DNA of 64,000 nt. Origin: Epiperipatus broadwayi (Eukaryota; Onychophora; Udeonychophora; Euonychophora; Peripatidae). Position 1 is the stretch's first letter, and each line of letters opens with the position of its first letter. Below, piece by piece: positions 12,592 through 24,694 of the stretch. The DNA lies in assembly GCA_028023455.1 (NCBI GenBank), contig JAQFVV010000056.1, forward strand, positions 2,602,001 through 2,666,000. Direction: 5' to 3'. The notes below the pieces were generated by a model that was given only the letters and a program-made list of their open reading frames with translations, did not search any database and was not told where the DNA came from. The translations under genes and the position numbers were made by a program.

Positions 12592-12826
12592 CATGGAGTA
12601 TATATTAGACCTACTGCACCTGTTCACATTTATATCAATCTCCTGATAACTTTGTAATTCTTGCCAAAATACCATGTACAAGATCTGTGTACATGTTCTT
12701 TTTTTGCTGAAGAAAGTCATAGATCTGTGTACACATTATTTGGTCAGATCACAAGATCACAAAGTTATCAGTGAATTGATACAAATGTGAACAGGTGCAT
12801 TAGATCTAATACATACTCTGTGTTGC
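12592..12826. repeat. Foldback/MITE-like element with about 85-bp arms
   Basis: The left arm (about 12594-12690) and right arm (about 12715-12824) are reverse complements. Both include GCACCTGTTCACATTT, TATCA-T and GATAACTTTGT, and AGATCTGTGTACA lies at the inner ends. No coding sequence is present, so a non-autonomous inverted-repeat element nested in PLE family A is likely. Confidence 0.8.
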
Positions 12827-12839
12827 AGCTTTAATACTA

Positions 12840-12975
12840 AAGTACCTTTTTTTTTTTTTTTGTTGTTAATAGTTTTGTTTTTTTATTTTTATTTTTTTTT
12901 TGGGGGTTTTTTATAAAGATTGGGTGTGGGAAAGAAAAAGGAAGAAAACTACTTTTTTGGGGGGGGGTTTGGGGG
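12840..12975. other. Homopolymer-rich tract
   Basis: T-rich runs are followed by a nine-G run (12959-12967) and a five-G run (12971-12975). Family A similarity resumes immediately after, at 12976. It may mark a degraded insertion junction or tail. Confidence 0.5.
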
Positions 12976-13188
12976 TGAAGCCATGCACTTCTAAAGGTTT
13001 AATGTGCATAGAATTGTCAAGGTGCAGAGACTTTCTATTTATTAATAAATCAATGTATTTGAGACATTGTAAGAAATATTACCATTCCACAGTGAAATGT
13101 AGTGCAGATTGGCTTTAAAGATTTACTTAGATTTCTTGGATAGCTGGTTCTAAACCTATAAGGAAAATGCCATCCACATAGCATGGAT

Positions 13189-13351
13189 ATACATTAAAGA
13201 TCAGCCTTTTCAAGCTATTGTGCATGTGCTTTTATGAGTGTTAATAATAAATGAATACTTTCACTCCCAACACAAGATATAGTATTTATGAAAGAATAAC
13301 ACTCGTAAAAGCACATGCACAATAGCTTGAAAAGGCTGATCTTTAATGTAT
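13189..13351. mobile_element. 163-bp MITE with 55-bp terminal inverted repeats
   Basis: The arms 13189-13243 and 13297-13351 are reverse complements over 55 bp with one mismatch, around a 53-bp AT-rich core. The arms start ATACATTAAAGATCAG. If the inner boundary is CATTAAAG, a TA dinucleotide flanks both ends, as for Tc1/mariner-type insertions, but this cannot be separated from the arms themselves. A diverged relative of the right part lies at 29350-29420. Confidence 0.85.
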
Positions 13352-16221
13352 TACAATTTATAAAACATAGTGCTATAAAAATAAATGCTTATAGCATATA
13401 TATATAAAGACTAGTTTATACTCAATGCATAGTGGAATGGATGGTTAACATATAAACTGAAGATGACTCCATTCACAGGGAAATCCATAAGCCACCCATC
13501 AGAAATTCTGTAGTAGTGGCTGTTGATAGTTATGATACTGTTATTAATCCAGGGGGGAAAATGCAATACTAAAGTCTATGTGCAATGGAGTAGTTCACTT
13601 TATTTAGTTTATTTTAAATGATATTGATGGATAACACCCTATTAATATAACCACAAAATTTTGTAATGCCCAGAGAGACTATTTTATATGATGGATCAAG
13701 CTTGGAAGTCTTAATGTAATCATTGAATCCCAACTGATCAGTAAGCTATCAGTTTAATATTTTAACTGTTTTAAAGTAATGGCAGCCTCCAAACTCCAGC
13801 ATACGTCTAAGAAGGATAACAGGTTTATACATCTTGGCATTAGCAAACATGTAAGAGGAAATTGCCATTGATGGATACACTTATAATATTCCCTTTTGGT
13901 GAATCCTTTGCTGCAATGTTGATATAGAATTTCACTCATGTCTTTATTATATTTTATCTTGATTGCAGGAATAGAAGTGAACTTTAAATTATCTATTTGC
14001 TATTGCACGTTTAGTGAAAATTCAGATTTGTTCATGATCACAAATCTGTTGCCTTTATCCTCTTTCATGGAAATTAAGGCATTATTGGAGAAAAATTGTT
14101 GAGAAATATTAATGTTAGTTTATCAGCTGAGGTTTGAAAAACTTAAGGATTTATACCTAATGTATTTACTAACATCAAGAGAAAATTATCTTTCTCAGGG
14201 TTTTGTTAAAGCCTGCTTTAATGTCAGCTATGTGTTCCATCACTGACTATTTGCAGCAGACATTTACATATCTCAGTCCTAATTCTAGAATGCTCTTGAC
14301 AGAGGGGGTTTATTGTAGTAACTTTAATGAATGCATTTTTATTTTATTGAAATAATACACTGTTACTGAGCTAGAAAATCGATCATGGGCTCAATTTCTT
14401 TTTTAGTTTGGCAGATGTGTTGTTACACTTGGTAATAACGAAATCAAGGATTCTGTGAATAGCAATAATATTTGTAAAGCATTTTTTTCTTTTTTAATAG
14501 TTTCCTTGAGAACTCTAATAACTATTTTAAGTAACTGTATTTTAAGCTGCAACTCGAATAGTTGTATATAGAGGCATTAAGTTTCAGACTGTAGCAATTG
14601 GGGATTATCTTAAAATGCAAACATGATAGAAAAATGCCAGGCATTGAGTTAAAGTTTGAATAGATAGACCAAGGCATATTATTGGTTTGTAATCCTTTCC
14701 ATATGTAAAGATTTAAGATTTATACTTCATTTCAATAAAGTAATAGATTAAATCATGTACTAATATGTAGATGAAGAAAAGTTTTTTTCTTTTTTCCAGC
14801 TAATATAATAAAATAAAGCTGAGTGCTTTTGACAGTTACAATACTCCCATATTCATAGATGGGGTAAATGGAGTGAAAATGAGTATACTGTACCAGTCAA
14901 AAAACCACCACCACCTAAACGCAAGTCGGATCCAAACTCAGCTGAACCAAACTGAATTTAAACCCAACTCACTAGCTCAGATTAGTAGAAATCCAAATCG
15001 ACGGCACAGTGCTATGCACCAAGAAACTAGCTCAACAATTGGTGAGGATTAGAGACCCCTGAACTGACACTAATATCGGATAATTAATTAACTTAAGATA
15101 CTTTTAAATTGAATCATATGTATATGTTCGGGTTGCCAACACAGACAGCGAGCATTAACATTAAAAATAATTATTGAGTAAGATAATTAAGAAACTAAGA
15201 AACCAAGTGTGTTTAGAAAATATTTAATAATAATAGTTTATTTTGTTTGAATTTTAAATAATGATTATATGAATTAATTCTAGTCCTTAAACAAAGTTTA
15301 TGATTATGATAAGAGTGGCGGTCCTTATTATATGCCAATGAGAGTAGTCCACAATATTGGAATTCTATGTCTAGGCCCCTGACAAGAAAATAAAGGCAGA
15401 TAAAGTTATTCATTAGTAAAAAAATTATTACTCTAATTTTATACAAAAGAATGTTATATTTATTTTCACATTCGCAAATCCATTCACGAAGAGCAAGATG
15501 CATATTTAGGGCATAACTTTAATCTTTATTAGAAAACTTATTTTGAGATATAACGGAAAATTTGTTCGACTTTAATTGAAATCACTTCATCACGAATTAC
15601 GAGCATCAGAGCGGGCTTTACTGGAACAGAAAGGTAACGGTGCTGACAAATTATGGCAGCTTGCATATGACAAGTCTTATGCCATTTAAGTAGATGTGAA
15701 ACATGGGGAAAAGCCAGGCTGAGTTGTAACTACGAACCTTTGGTGTTCCAAATATAACATACGAGGGGAGGAAGTGCTTTCTTCTATAATTAATATATCA
15801 GAAATATCATCACCGACAAGCCTGCAAAATGAACGATAGCCCTATGCCAGCAATGTTGAAGATGATGACTTAATAGTCACCATTTGAAAATAAAACCCAA
15901 TGATAGAATGCTCTATATGATGACTTGATCAAATTAATTAAAGTCAAACGAGCTTTTAAGTAAACTATTTCAAAGCATTTATAAAATTATATTAGTTATG
16001 CCCCAATCATCGTGCCCTTCCTGAATCTTAATAGAAAATGAAAAAGTTGAATTAGAATATATTTATTTGATTTCTTTATCGGCCCTTTTGCAAAAAAACA
16101 TTTTAAGATTATATATGAATAAATAAATAAATATTAGTGAAATGAGAAAATAGCGGTGGCATAGATTAGAAACGGAGCTAATAATTTATTATTAGCCAAT
16201 GATAAAAATAACAATCATTTA

Positions 16222-16362
16222 ATAATTTCTTTCGACTCGATGATTGATCGAACTGTATAAATCTAGTTCTAATGGGCGAGAATTAACTATCAGAATTAAA
16301 TCTTATATTACTTGTATAAGGCAAAGGAAATGAAGGAGATCATCGAGTCGAAGGATTATTGG
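16222..16362. repeat. Small foldback, about 25-bp arms
   Basis: AATAATTTCTTTCGACTCGATGA at the left is matched by its complement at the right with two or three mismatches. The loop is about 90 bp and no product is predicted. Confidence 0.6.
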
Positions 16363-17035
16363 CATATAATTAAAAATAACAACATTAATAAATTTATTCA
16401 ATAAATATACATAATAAAATAAATGAACCACCATCGTGAGAAAGGAAAGTTAAATTTAAAGACTAGAAGTTGAGAGAATTATGATATAATAGCATAAATA
16501 AAAGTAAGTTTACACAGAGATTATTACACAGAGATTATTACATTTATAGAATGAAAAGAGTGCTTAAAGGGAGTGTAAAGTAAAGTTCGGAACTGGCCAG
16601 AAAGTTTAAGGTTCATTATGGAAATATATTACCCATTTCTTCCAGGGCTGGTTCCTTAGGTTACATGTCCGAGTTGGTAAAAACGTAGGCATGCATTTAG
16701 TTGATTACTTGAACAGCATTTTATTTGATTTTGGCAGCATGATTTGTCTGGAAAGAATTTAGCAGCTTCATTGAAGATTCTCAAAGGGCTTCAGGAACCG
16801 TAGCCAGATTCCTGATGTTCTAGCCCTTCACTATAATCGAAACACTATTTAAAATGCACAGAGTTTACTGCACTTCTCTACAACAAAGATGGCCTCCTCT
16901 CTCCAAACTTTTCAGAGCTATATATACTGTCCTCTGATGCCTTCAGGCTAGCACTTCTTTCATTATCAATGTTTTTAGATTTAATGGTTGTTTTTAGATA
17001 CATTCCCTCGATAAGGCTTTCAAACTCATTAACTT

Positions 17036-17065
17036 GAATTCATTTTCTAATTAGAAAATGAATTC
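17036..17065. repeat. Perfect 30-bp palindrome
   Basis: The sequence from GAATTC at 17036 to GAATTC at 17065 equals its own reverse complement, with no loop. It would extrude as a cruciform or mark a tiny inverted duplication. Confidence 0.95.
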
Positions 17066-17544
17066 TTAAAATCAGAAAATGATTTTAATTAGGAAATCCT
17101 TATCTTTTTTTTCTAATTAATAAAACTTTAACTATTGTTTTTGGAAAGGGAAAATCTGAAAGCTTATCGAAAGAATGTAGCTTTTAATCATTAAAACTTT
17201 AACAAATTATTTAAAAATAAAATCAAACATCCCCGACACAATGAAACTTTCAAACAATTATATATATTTAAATATTTACAAATATATATGCACAATCCAC
17301 GCAGTTATAATACATATAAATTCATGAATAATTCTATCATAAATTTATTAATAGAATTAATCAATTTAAATCTGAAACTAGTTATTTGAATACACATTTA
17401 TGAAATAAGTTATTCTTTATGGAAATTAGCATGGATTGAACATATAAAGCCCCATTGCATCAGAAATTTAAGGTTAGTACTAGGGTTTGAAGTGGGATTG
17501 TGGCTAGATGTCATGAAGCTAAGATCGAACTCAGATCCGACTGC

Positions 17545-18480
17545 TTCAATACGTATATATATAGTGTTATGGAAATTTATATTTATGTAAAATTAGTGAT
17601 GTTTATGAGTATAAGGGAATCCACTTACTGAAATGGGGGGAAGAATGAAATTAATAGCATGAGTGGAATTGGCTAGGTAGTATGCTTCCCTAATTTTTCA
17701 ACTTGAATAATCTCTCTCAATGTACTGAATAGTTACTGAAGATGAAGTAAATAAATGCCCAGTTAATTTTTGATGCTTAAAAAAAGACTGAGATACAATC
17801 CAGTTTGGGAGCTACCCTCTTATATTTGTATTGGTGCTGTGACAATCATGTAGCTAAAGATGTTCAAGAGTCACCAAAATAAATACAATTCTACCCAGTG
17901 TAGGGGCATTCAATTATGTAAACAGTGCAGGGGTTATCTCAGATTGAAGTTTGTTCTTTGAGTTAGTTAGAAGTCTATTGGAAGAAAAGGGATGGATGTG
18001 GAAAGCGAAGTGATGTCATTTAAGAATGTGTGGCTAGAGTTAATTTTCCTGTAAAGTGTATTAATTTGTTTTTAGAAGGCTTTGTTTAAATCCAACAGGT
18101 ATGAGGTCATTGGTGTATAATTTTATATTAGTTTAACAGGAAAATCCATATATTCATAAAAGTTGTCTATAAAATAGAAATGATAAGAGACCTACTAGCT
18201 TGTGGGCTGAGATGCAGTGAATTCTGAATATGTGAAGCCATATACTTCTAAAGATTTAATGTGCACAGGGTAGTCAAGGTGGAGAGACTTTCTGTGTATT
18301 ACTAAATGTATTTTAGATGTTGTGAGGAGTCTTCCCATTCCACAGTGAAATATGATGCAGATTGGCTTTGAAGGTTCACTTTGCTTTCTTGGATAGTTGA
18401 TTGTGGACTTATAATGAATTGTTATTCATTTAGCATGTATATATAAGATCTGGTATATATTCAATGTATGGTTAGTCTAT
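17545..18480 (-). pseudogene. Penelope-like element family A, copy 2
   Basis: This block aligns to 10670-11270 plus 12976-13490 of copy 1, with the same order and orientation but without the Merlin insertion, so it shows the pre-insertion structure. The GIY-YIG-like part lies at about 17960-17760. It is interrupted by stops. It abuts copy 3 head to head near 18480. Confidence 0.68.
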
Positions 18481-20545
18481 GAGTTTTCCTCTGAGTAAAG
18501 TCATTTCCAGTTTATATATTAACCACTCTGAAAAGATTCTTCCATATATTGAGAATATAACAGCCCTTATACATATATGCTACATGGATGTTACTTTCAT
18601 TACAAGTTCAAAATCAGCTATCCAAAACAGCTATCCAATAATTCAAAGTGAAGCTTTAAAGTCAATCCGCACTACATTTCACGGTAGTATGGGAAGACTT
18701 CTTGCAATGTCTCAAATATTTTGATTTAGTAATACACAAAAAGGCTCTCTACCTTAACTACTCTATGCACATTAAACCTTCAGAAATATGTGGCTTTATG
18801 CAATCATAATCCATAATACTTCAAGCCTTAAAGCTAACAGGTCTCATCATTTCTATTTCACAACCAACCTTTATGTAAAACTAACATAGAATTATTCACC
18901 ACTGACCTTATATTTTTTGTATTTAAATACAGTCTTCTAAAAAACAATATTAAAACATTTTTACAAAAAGATTAACTATATCCCCTCCTCCAATGTTAGA
19001 CCATGATTTCTTCTCCTATATATTCCCACCTTCACCAAAACATTCAAGAAAATATTTTTTTTCTCCATATGTCATAGCATTGGCCAAGAGGTGAACCCGC
19101 AACAACTGTCTGCAACCAATTGCTTGCTTGCAAGGTGGCTGTGCTGACTTCTCAGCTTTTACCTATGTATTGCCCCACTTTCCAACACTCTCTTCCCCAA
19201 AACATTTACTAAATAACTCAAAGAAAAAACTTGAATCTGAGCTCACTCTTTCCATTGTTTATTGAATTAATGTTCTCCACACCAAGTGTAATTCTATTTG
19301 TTGGTGAATCCCAGCATCCTTGGCTTCAAGATTGTCATTGCACCAATACACACATAAGCAGACAGCAACCAAATTGGATTGCAGTTTAGTCTTTTTTGAA
19401 TGTCAAAATTTATCATTTGTTTACTTTATATATTGAGGAAGATGACTCATGGTAAAAAAAAAGAAAGAAGCATAATGCATAGGCAATTCCATTAATGCTA
19501 TTATTATAAAGATTCATTCTTCCCCCTCATGTCTCTCTGATACTTTTCAACATTCATTAATTACATAAATTTGAATTTCCACATAACTATATCATAATTT
19601 ATCCCAGCTAGGAATATGAGGGTATTGTTTGCAACTCTTGAAAGTGCTTAGCCTTGTTTTATAACTTTAGCTAAAAAGAAAAAAACAGCTGTATATTAGT
19701 ATACAATTTAAACTATTACTTTCATTGAAATATAAATCTCAGATTTTTTTTATATAGAATGGATTACAAACCAATAATGAGTCTTGGTATATCTATTCAA
19801 ACCTTGACTCAACAACACCTGGAATTTTTTCTATCAAGTTTGCCTTTTAAGATAATCACCAATTGCTGCAAACTGAAATTTAACACCTCTATACACAACT
19901 ACTTAAGAATCCAATCATAGTTTGAAATATAATTACTTAAAATAGTTATTAGAGGTCTCAAGGGATCTACTAACAATGAAAGAAAATTTCTTTACAAAAA
20001 ATTTACAAAAATTACTGCTCTTCATGGTATTCTTGAATTCATTATTATCAATTGTAACAACACCAAACTAAAAAAAAAATTCAGCCACATGATCACTGTT
20101 CTAACTCATAAATCAGGGCATTACTCTTCCATTTCAACAAAATAAAATGCATTCATCAGTGTTATTACAATAAACTCTACACCCTCTGGTCGAGAACATT
20201 TTAAAATTAGGACTGAGATATGTAGGCCACTGTTGGAAAAAGCTGGTGATGAAACTCATAGCAGATGTTGGAGCAGGTCTTACACAAAAATCCTGAAAAG
20301 GTAATTTAATCTTAAAATTAGTAAAATATATTATGTGCAAATCCTTAGGATTTTTAGACACCAACTGAAACATTAATATTTCTCAACAGTTTTTTTTAAT
20401 AATGCCTTGAATTGCATGAAATTGGATGAAAGCAACAGATTTGTGATCATGAACAAATCTGATTTTACATTGAAAATGCAACAGCAAATAAATATTTTAA
20501 AGTTCACTTCTACACCCACATTCAACATAAAATATAATAAAGACA
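18481..20545 (+). pseudogene. Penelope-like element family A, copy 3, inverted partner
   Basis: This is the reverse complement of copy 2 followed by a stretch matching 14900-13930. In plus orientation it has the middle block (18600-18850), a GIY-YIG-like region (19220-19440), terminal sequence (19500-19700), then a second N-terminal region (about 20130-20540) with NRFVIMNKSDF. N-terminal sequence after the GIY-YIG end is what tandem PLE copies with shared partial terminal repeats produce. A SINE is nested at 19060-19158. Many stops are present. Confidence 0.68.
19060..19158 (-). mobile_element. tRNA-derived SINE-A, nested copy
   Basis: The minus strand has GTCAGCACAGCCACC and CTTGCAAGCAAG, then GGTTGCAGACAGTTG, GGGTTCAC and a GATGCTATGACATATG-like end. 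These match the copies at 29021, 36131 and 60147. It interrupts PLE family A copy 3, so it is younger than that element. Box B is mutated. Confidence 0.8.
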
Positions 20546-20815
20546 AATCCTCAACAACTTTTAGCATTGATGATAATCAACTTGAGAATGCAAATCAGTT
20601 TAAATATCTTGGTAATTTTATAATTAGAAAAGTGAAATTGGATGTTAAGAAACCACACACACTGCATTATAATGCTGCTTTTGTAATAAGTTAAAATAAC
20701 ATTTTATCACAGAAAAATAACTAGTGCAACTAAGTTGGCTGTATATAAAGCTGTTATTTTATCTATATTATTGTATCAAAGTGAAACTTGGACATATTAT
20801 TATTTTCCTAAAGGT
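20546..20815 (+). pseudogene. LINE reverse transcriptase distal fragment
   Basis: The frame contains IDDNQLENANQFKYLGNFI-RKVKLD, followed after a frameshift by TKLAVYKAVILS-LLY-SE-WTYY. This is the thumb-like region of many non-LTR retrotransposons (FKYLGS..., KVY-A-VL-LLYG-E-WT). It continues at 21405 after a SINE insertion. Its upstream edge joins PLE family A directly, so the 96-codon ORF at 20407-20694 is a chimera of two elements. Confidence 0.8.
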
Positions 20816-20857
20816 TTGTGATGATGGTGTTTTAGTTGTATTTACTGTTGGCACAAT

Positions 20858-21120
20858 CTCCACCATTTAATGTGAGTATTGAATGTTTTTATAAAAAATT
20901 AACTTTTATTTAAATATTCCCAATATTTTCAGCTGTTAATAATAGCACATAAAACAGGTTAGTATATGCACAATATTTCAAGAAGTATTATTCTTCCCTC
21001 TTCTTCAGGTGTTGCTGGATTGACCAGTGGACAGTACTAGCATGGGAACCGAACCTGGACCCTTAAATTCTTAAGTATTGAATTTAAAGTAATGCTCTAA
21101 CCAACTGAGACATCCTGCCA
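20858..21120 (-). mobile_element. tRNA-derived SINE-B, about 260 bp
   Basis: On the minus strand the head reads GATGTCTCAGTTGGTTAGAGC (box A-like) and, about 50 nt later, CAGGTTCGGTTCCC (box B-like). A CTAGTACTGTCC body, CAGCAACACCTGAAG and an AACAGCTGAA 3' part follow. Related copies lie at 25858, 27900, 30190, 55600 and 55985. It splits a LINE whose two halves continue on either side. Confidence 0.8.
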
Positions 21121-21404
21121 AAGGTAACTGTCAGTAGAAATTTCATATACTTATCTATGATGTTCCTCCTGATTTCTCCATTTTTTCTTCTTAAGAGCAA
21201 AGTTGATTAGTGGTTTCCATACATTAAGTATAGTCATACTAGGTTGACTTATGGCATTGTTTGCATCAGTGTAATAAAGGCATAAGAAAGTTTCATTTAA
21301 GGACATTCCATTAAACTTTATAATGACAAGATCATAAAACCAATCAATTTTTTTCAGCTTTCTGGGTGTGATATTATTAAGACCATTATTGTATAATCAC
21401 ACTT

Positions 21405-21770
21405 CTGTTGAATTGGATATGTACAACAAATGAACAATGGAAGATTTCTAAAAGAACATTTTATGGTGAAATTGAGCATGATTTTTATGTTAGAGATAAA
21501 TCCCATTTACAATATAAGGATTATCTCAAAGACATTTTAAAGAAATGCATTGTCAATAGTTCCAACTGGAAAAAGATCACAACTAATAGAATATATTGGG
21601 GAATTACAATTAGACATGGTGTTGACGTATTTCAGAAAAAAAGTTTTCTGCTGAACAATTTAAAATACAGCATCTTAAAAATATCAAAGTATCAAGAAAT
21701 TGAACCAGCATATTCTATATATAAACATATTTGTGGTTCACAGATTGGTTTGTACAAAACTAATTTTTAG
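21405..21770 (+). pseudogene. LINE C-terminal fragment
   Basis: The 120-codon open stretch has RTFYGEI, YKDYLKDILKKC, NSSNWKKITTNRIYW and a terminal ICGSQIGL. These resemble the C-terminus of LINE proteins (K-LFYGEL, RYKD-LK-SL, W---A-DR--WR, then a C-RIGL finger). It is the downstream half of the LINE at 20546, separated by SINE-B. The terminal Cys/His finger is degraded. Confidence 0.8.
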
Positions 21771-21836
21771 AGTACTTTTTTGTCATTTCTTTCTTTTTTA
21801 GCATTGGAATGGTCATACTGGTTTTACGAATGGGTG

Positions 21837-21946
<110 letters not shown>

Positions 21947-21959
21947 GTGTATGTACATA

Positions 21960-23635
21960 GACGCACATATTTGTCAGTGAGAGAATAGATAGTACTAAAG
22001 TTTGTTTAAATATAATTTAATAAACGAAATCTCACGTGATTCCTTTAGCTTACATTCAGCATCTATATTAAAAACAGTACACCACATTATTACATTATTC
22101 CAGAGCCATCTATTTCAAGCTGGAGCAATTAATTGACATGGAATGATAAGCCAATTAGGCGGGTTATTGACAAAGTAAACTTAGGCTCAAAATCTTAGTG
22201 TGTTATAATCTCAGGCCATTACGACAAATAGTAAAAAAGTAAGTACAGGGAGCTGATCGATTTGTATGTGAGCAAATATGAAAATTAATCCCTAAGAACT
22301 AAACTGTTGTATTAAGCATTATATATACAAGCACATATTTAAAAGAAATAAAAATGAACACCAAATATAAATATATAAGTTAATTCTTTAATTGTATCAT
22401 GTATTGCAATCATTTTCAAAATATTTTTTGCACGACATTTTTCAAGCCTTGCATAATTTATTGCTTGTTACTTTTCATCAGTGAATAATTTATAACCAAT
22501 CATAGAAGTCAATAGAACTAGCATGTTCTAATTCTGGGGAAAAAATGAAGATAACTCCCACTAGTAAGTTTCCAATCAAATCTACAATTGAAATTGTCTA
22601 TTGTGTATATAATAAAACAATTCGTTTATAAATCACAAACCAGCTGAGATATATTATTAATCCGTCGTATCAAAGAAAAAAATCGAGGAAAGAATAAATA
22701 ATTACTCTATTTATTAATTAATTAATTAATTTCCGATTAGGTTTTAAATGTTTTGCATGATAAATCACCTTTTTTTAATAAAAAGAAGCAAAATTAACTT
22801 TAGTAAAAAAATAAAATGAAAATATATAAAAAATTTCTTTACAAACAGTTTGTACTTGAATCGTGTTTTTTTTTTATATTCATAATGCGTCTATCATCAT
22901 TTTATGCAGGTATGTGTGTATATATCCAGGTGAAAACGTACATGCAAAAATGCACACTTTTAATTTGAAAAATTATATACTAAAAATATGTAAAGGTATT
23001 TGTTAATAATTTTCAAAAATTGAAAGATTAATATTGTAATAAAAAAAAAAAAATCATTTGTCTTTCCGGAAGTCAATGATGTTGATATACCGGAAATGAG
23101 ATACTTAAACTCTGGAGACTGCCGTTCTACTACGGCACTAAACCCTACATTAATTTATTATTATTATGTGTCTTCTATTTGACATTTATTTCTGATGATT
23201 ATTAAAATTAATATTCTACTTATTTATAAAACTTTTAAAATAATACTGTATATGGAAATAGTTTATGGATGCTTTCGTTAGCATAGTTTTAAATATTCTA
23301 TCGTTGATAAACTGTGACGTAAAAAAAAAAAAAAGACACCGATAAAAAATACCTTTTGTAACGTAAAGAAAATGTAAAGTTAAAGTCATATTTAGACACA
23401 CATTGGCTATATTTATATCCAACCAACATTTGTTGATAATAAAGTCAGGGGTTAAAGTAGGGATGAAGCTAATTTTAATAATGATGATCATCTTAAATAT
23501 AAATCATAATACTAATTTAAAAACTCATAATATGATCATAGGGAAAGATATGTTAGTCACCTAGATAATAGTATTAATTAACATTTCTCAGATACTTTAT
23601 CAATCATGATAAAGACATATTTAGTAAATTTGACT
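21960..23635. other. Unassigned AT-rich stretch
   Basis: No repeat partner or recognisable coding sequence. Several A and T runs, for example at 23040-23053 and 23319-23333. Confidence 0.45.
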
Positions 23636-24110
23636 TGCAGGGTTACTAGCTCTTAAAATTAATAAAATTATATATAAAACTTTTCATTTCTTCTTGTTCT
23701 TTTTAAATTATAACTCCAACATAAGAAATATATAAAATATACATATTCTTCTTCCTTTTTAAAACTTGTTTATTCAATATTTTACTATAATTTTATTTTT
23801 CCATCATAACAACGTTTCAACTACATTCTGTAGTCATTATCAAATTTCCTTAAACAAAACAAAAATAAACAAATAAATAAAAAAATATAAAAAAACATAA
23901 AAATAATAACAAAAATAAATAAAACATTAATACATCATAAATATATATAATATTCAAATAAAACCACAATATTATTACATCTACAAATACAATTATGTAC
24001 CTCCTTCCTTATATTTAACTATTTCTTTTAAAATACCTTTATAATTTAATATTCTTCTTATAAAATTTTATTATCTATTCTCCAAATCTTTACCCATTTA
24101 CATTCCTTTT
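23636..24110 (-). repeat. PLE-type terminal sequence with hammerhead-like remnant
   Basis: On the minus strand a 5-bp stem (ACTAC/GTAGT) closes on GAAACGTT near 23814. An AATAAACAAGTTTTAAAAAGG tail follows that resembles the arms at 50342-50935 and 52316-52945. The CUGANGA box is degraded. GAAACGT with almost no stem III is typical of small PLE hammerheads as known from the literature. Assignment rests on the short motif and loose tail similarity. Confidence 0.4.
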
Positions 24111-24124
24111 AATACCTTAAAATT

Positions 24125-24440
24125 ATTGAAGAGTTATGAGTTGGAATAGTTTGAAGCCTGTCCATTAAAGTATGAAGATTGGCTATCTTAATATAAAGCT
24201 GAGCACTGATTGTATATATGTGTGAGGATAGTAATCTAGACCAACTGATGATTGCTGGTTTAGCATGAAATATGTATATTGGTGATTATTTATCTTTTCA
24301 ACATGTGTGTGATCAGGTGGGTCAGCAATATGAGATGGCACTGAGAGTAGTGAGTCATGTGAAAGTCTGAGTTCGAATCCCGAATATATTACATATATAA
24401 ATGCAGGTTTAAGCCTGTACAATGTATTGATTTAATGTAA
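24125..24440 (+). repeat. Hammerhead repeat family R3, copy 2
   Basis: Same block order as 35051-35481: GTCCATTAAAGT-TGAAG, GAGCACTGATT, ACCAACTGATGA, then a B-box-like GAGTTCGAATCCC at about 24369. The hammerhead core is annotated separately. The B box here is closer to the Pol III consensus than in the other copies. Confidence 0.8.
24231..24290 (+). ncRNA. Hammerhead ribozyme (R3), nearly intact
   Basis: CTGATGA lies at 24245-24251 and GAAA at 24267-24270. Stem II is GCTG/TAGC with one G-U pair. Stem III is A-T-A (24270-24272) with T-A-T (24275-24277) and a 2-nt loop, then A24278 as the cleavage-site nucleotide. Stem I pairs CCAA (24241-24244) with TTGG (24279-24282), plus an outer TAATC/GATTA. 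Stem I outer pairs differ from the 35-kb copy but still pair. Activity is inferred. Confidence 0.75.
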
Positions 24441-24694
24441 GTATCTTTGTACATTTTGAGATAGAAAGACAGGCATTGACATTTAGGTGTAATTTTGACA
24501 TCACTGTTCTGACTTCTTTAATTAATTAGAAGACAGGAAATTTCATTATATTGATATAATTATTTCAACAAAATCAATTGTCTATAGAATTGTAATTCTA
24601 ACAAATTTATTATAAGAATGTGAGGAAAGATAAGAGCAGAGGAATCAATACCTTCTTTTAAAAATACTTGTATTATTCCCAAAATATAATGATC

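Larger units (their letters stand above)
10560..14900 (-). mobile_element. Penelope-like element family A, copy 1, with nested insertions
   Basis: Similarity to the copies at 17545-20545 defines this element. On the minus strand it runs from an N-terminal region (about 14330-13900, with DKGNRFVIMNKSEF, a PLE-type DKG block) into RT fingers (about 13840-13560, with KMYKPVILLRR and DYIKTSKLDPSYKIVSL). It continues through a conserved block at 13490-12976 to a GIY-YIG-like end (11090-10890: YCTVCGIKFPHTGC, then YFDESWMSLAT and a QYTYKRAASN helix). About 85 bp near 10560-10640 recur at 14800-14890, which fits the partial terminal repeats known in PLEs. A Merlin element and a foldback lie between about 11275 and 12970, and a 163-bp MITE at 13189. 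Stops and frameshifts are frequent. The PLE assignment is inferred from motifs in several degraded pieces. Confidence 0.7.
14901..17544. other. Unassigned region with two small inverted repeats
   Basis: No transposon coding sequence or repeat partner was recognised. Two structures stand out. An inverted pair at 16222-16247 and 16338-16362 shares TCGACTCGATGA and its complement. A perfect 30-bp palindrome lies at 17036-17065. The segment 14900-15080 is less AT-rich than its surroundings, with no supported frame. Confidence 0.5.

Noticed and set aside
12959-12975. G-quadruplex
   Set aside because: Only two closely spaced G runs are present, which is not enough for a convincing quadruplex.
20407-20694. 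95-codon ORF as a gene
   Set aside because: It fuses PLE family A sequence to a separate LINE fragment. The junction is a transposon boundary, not a gene.
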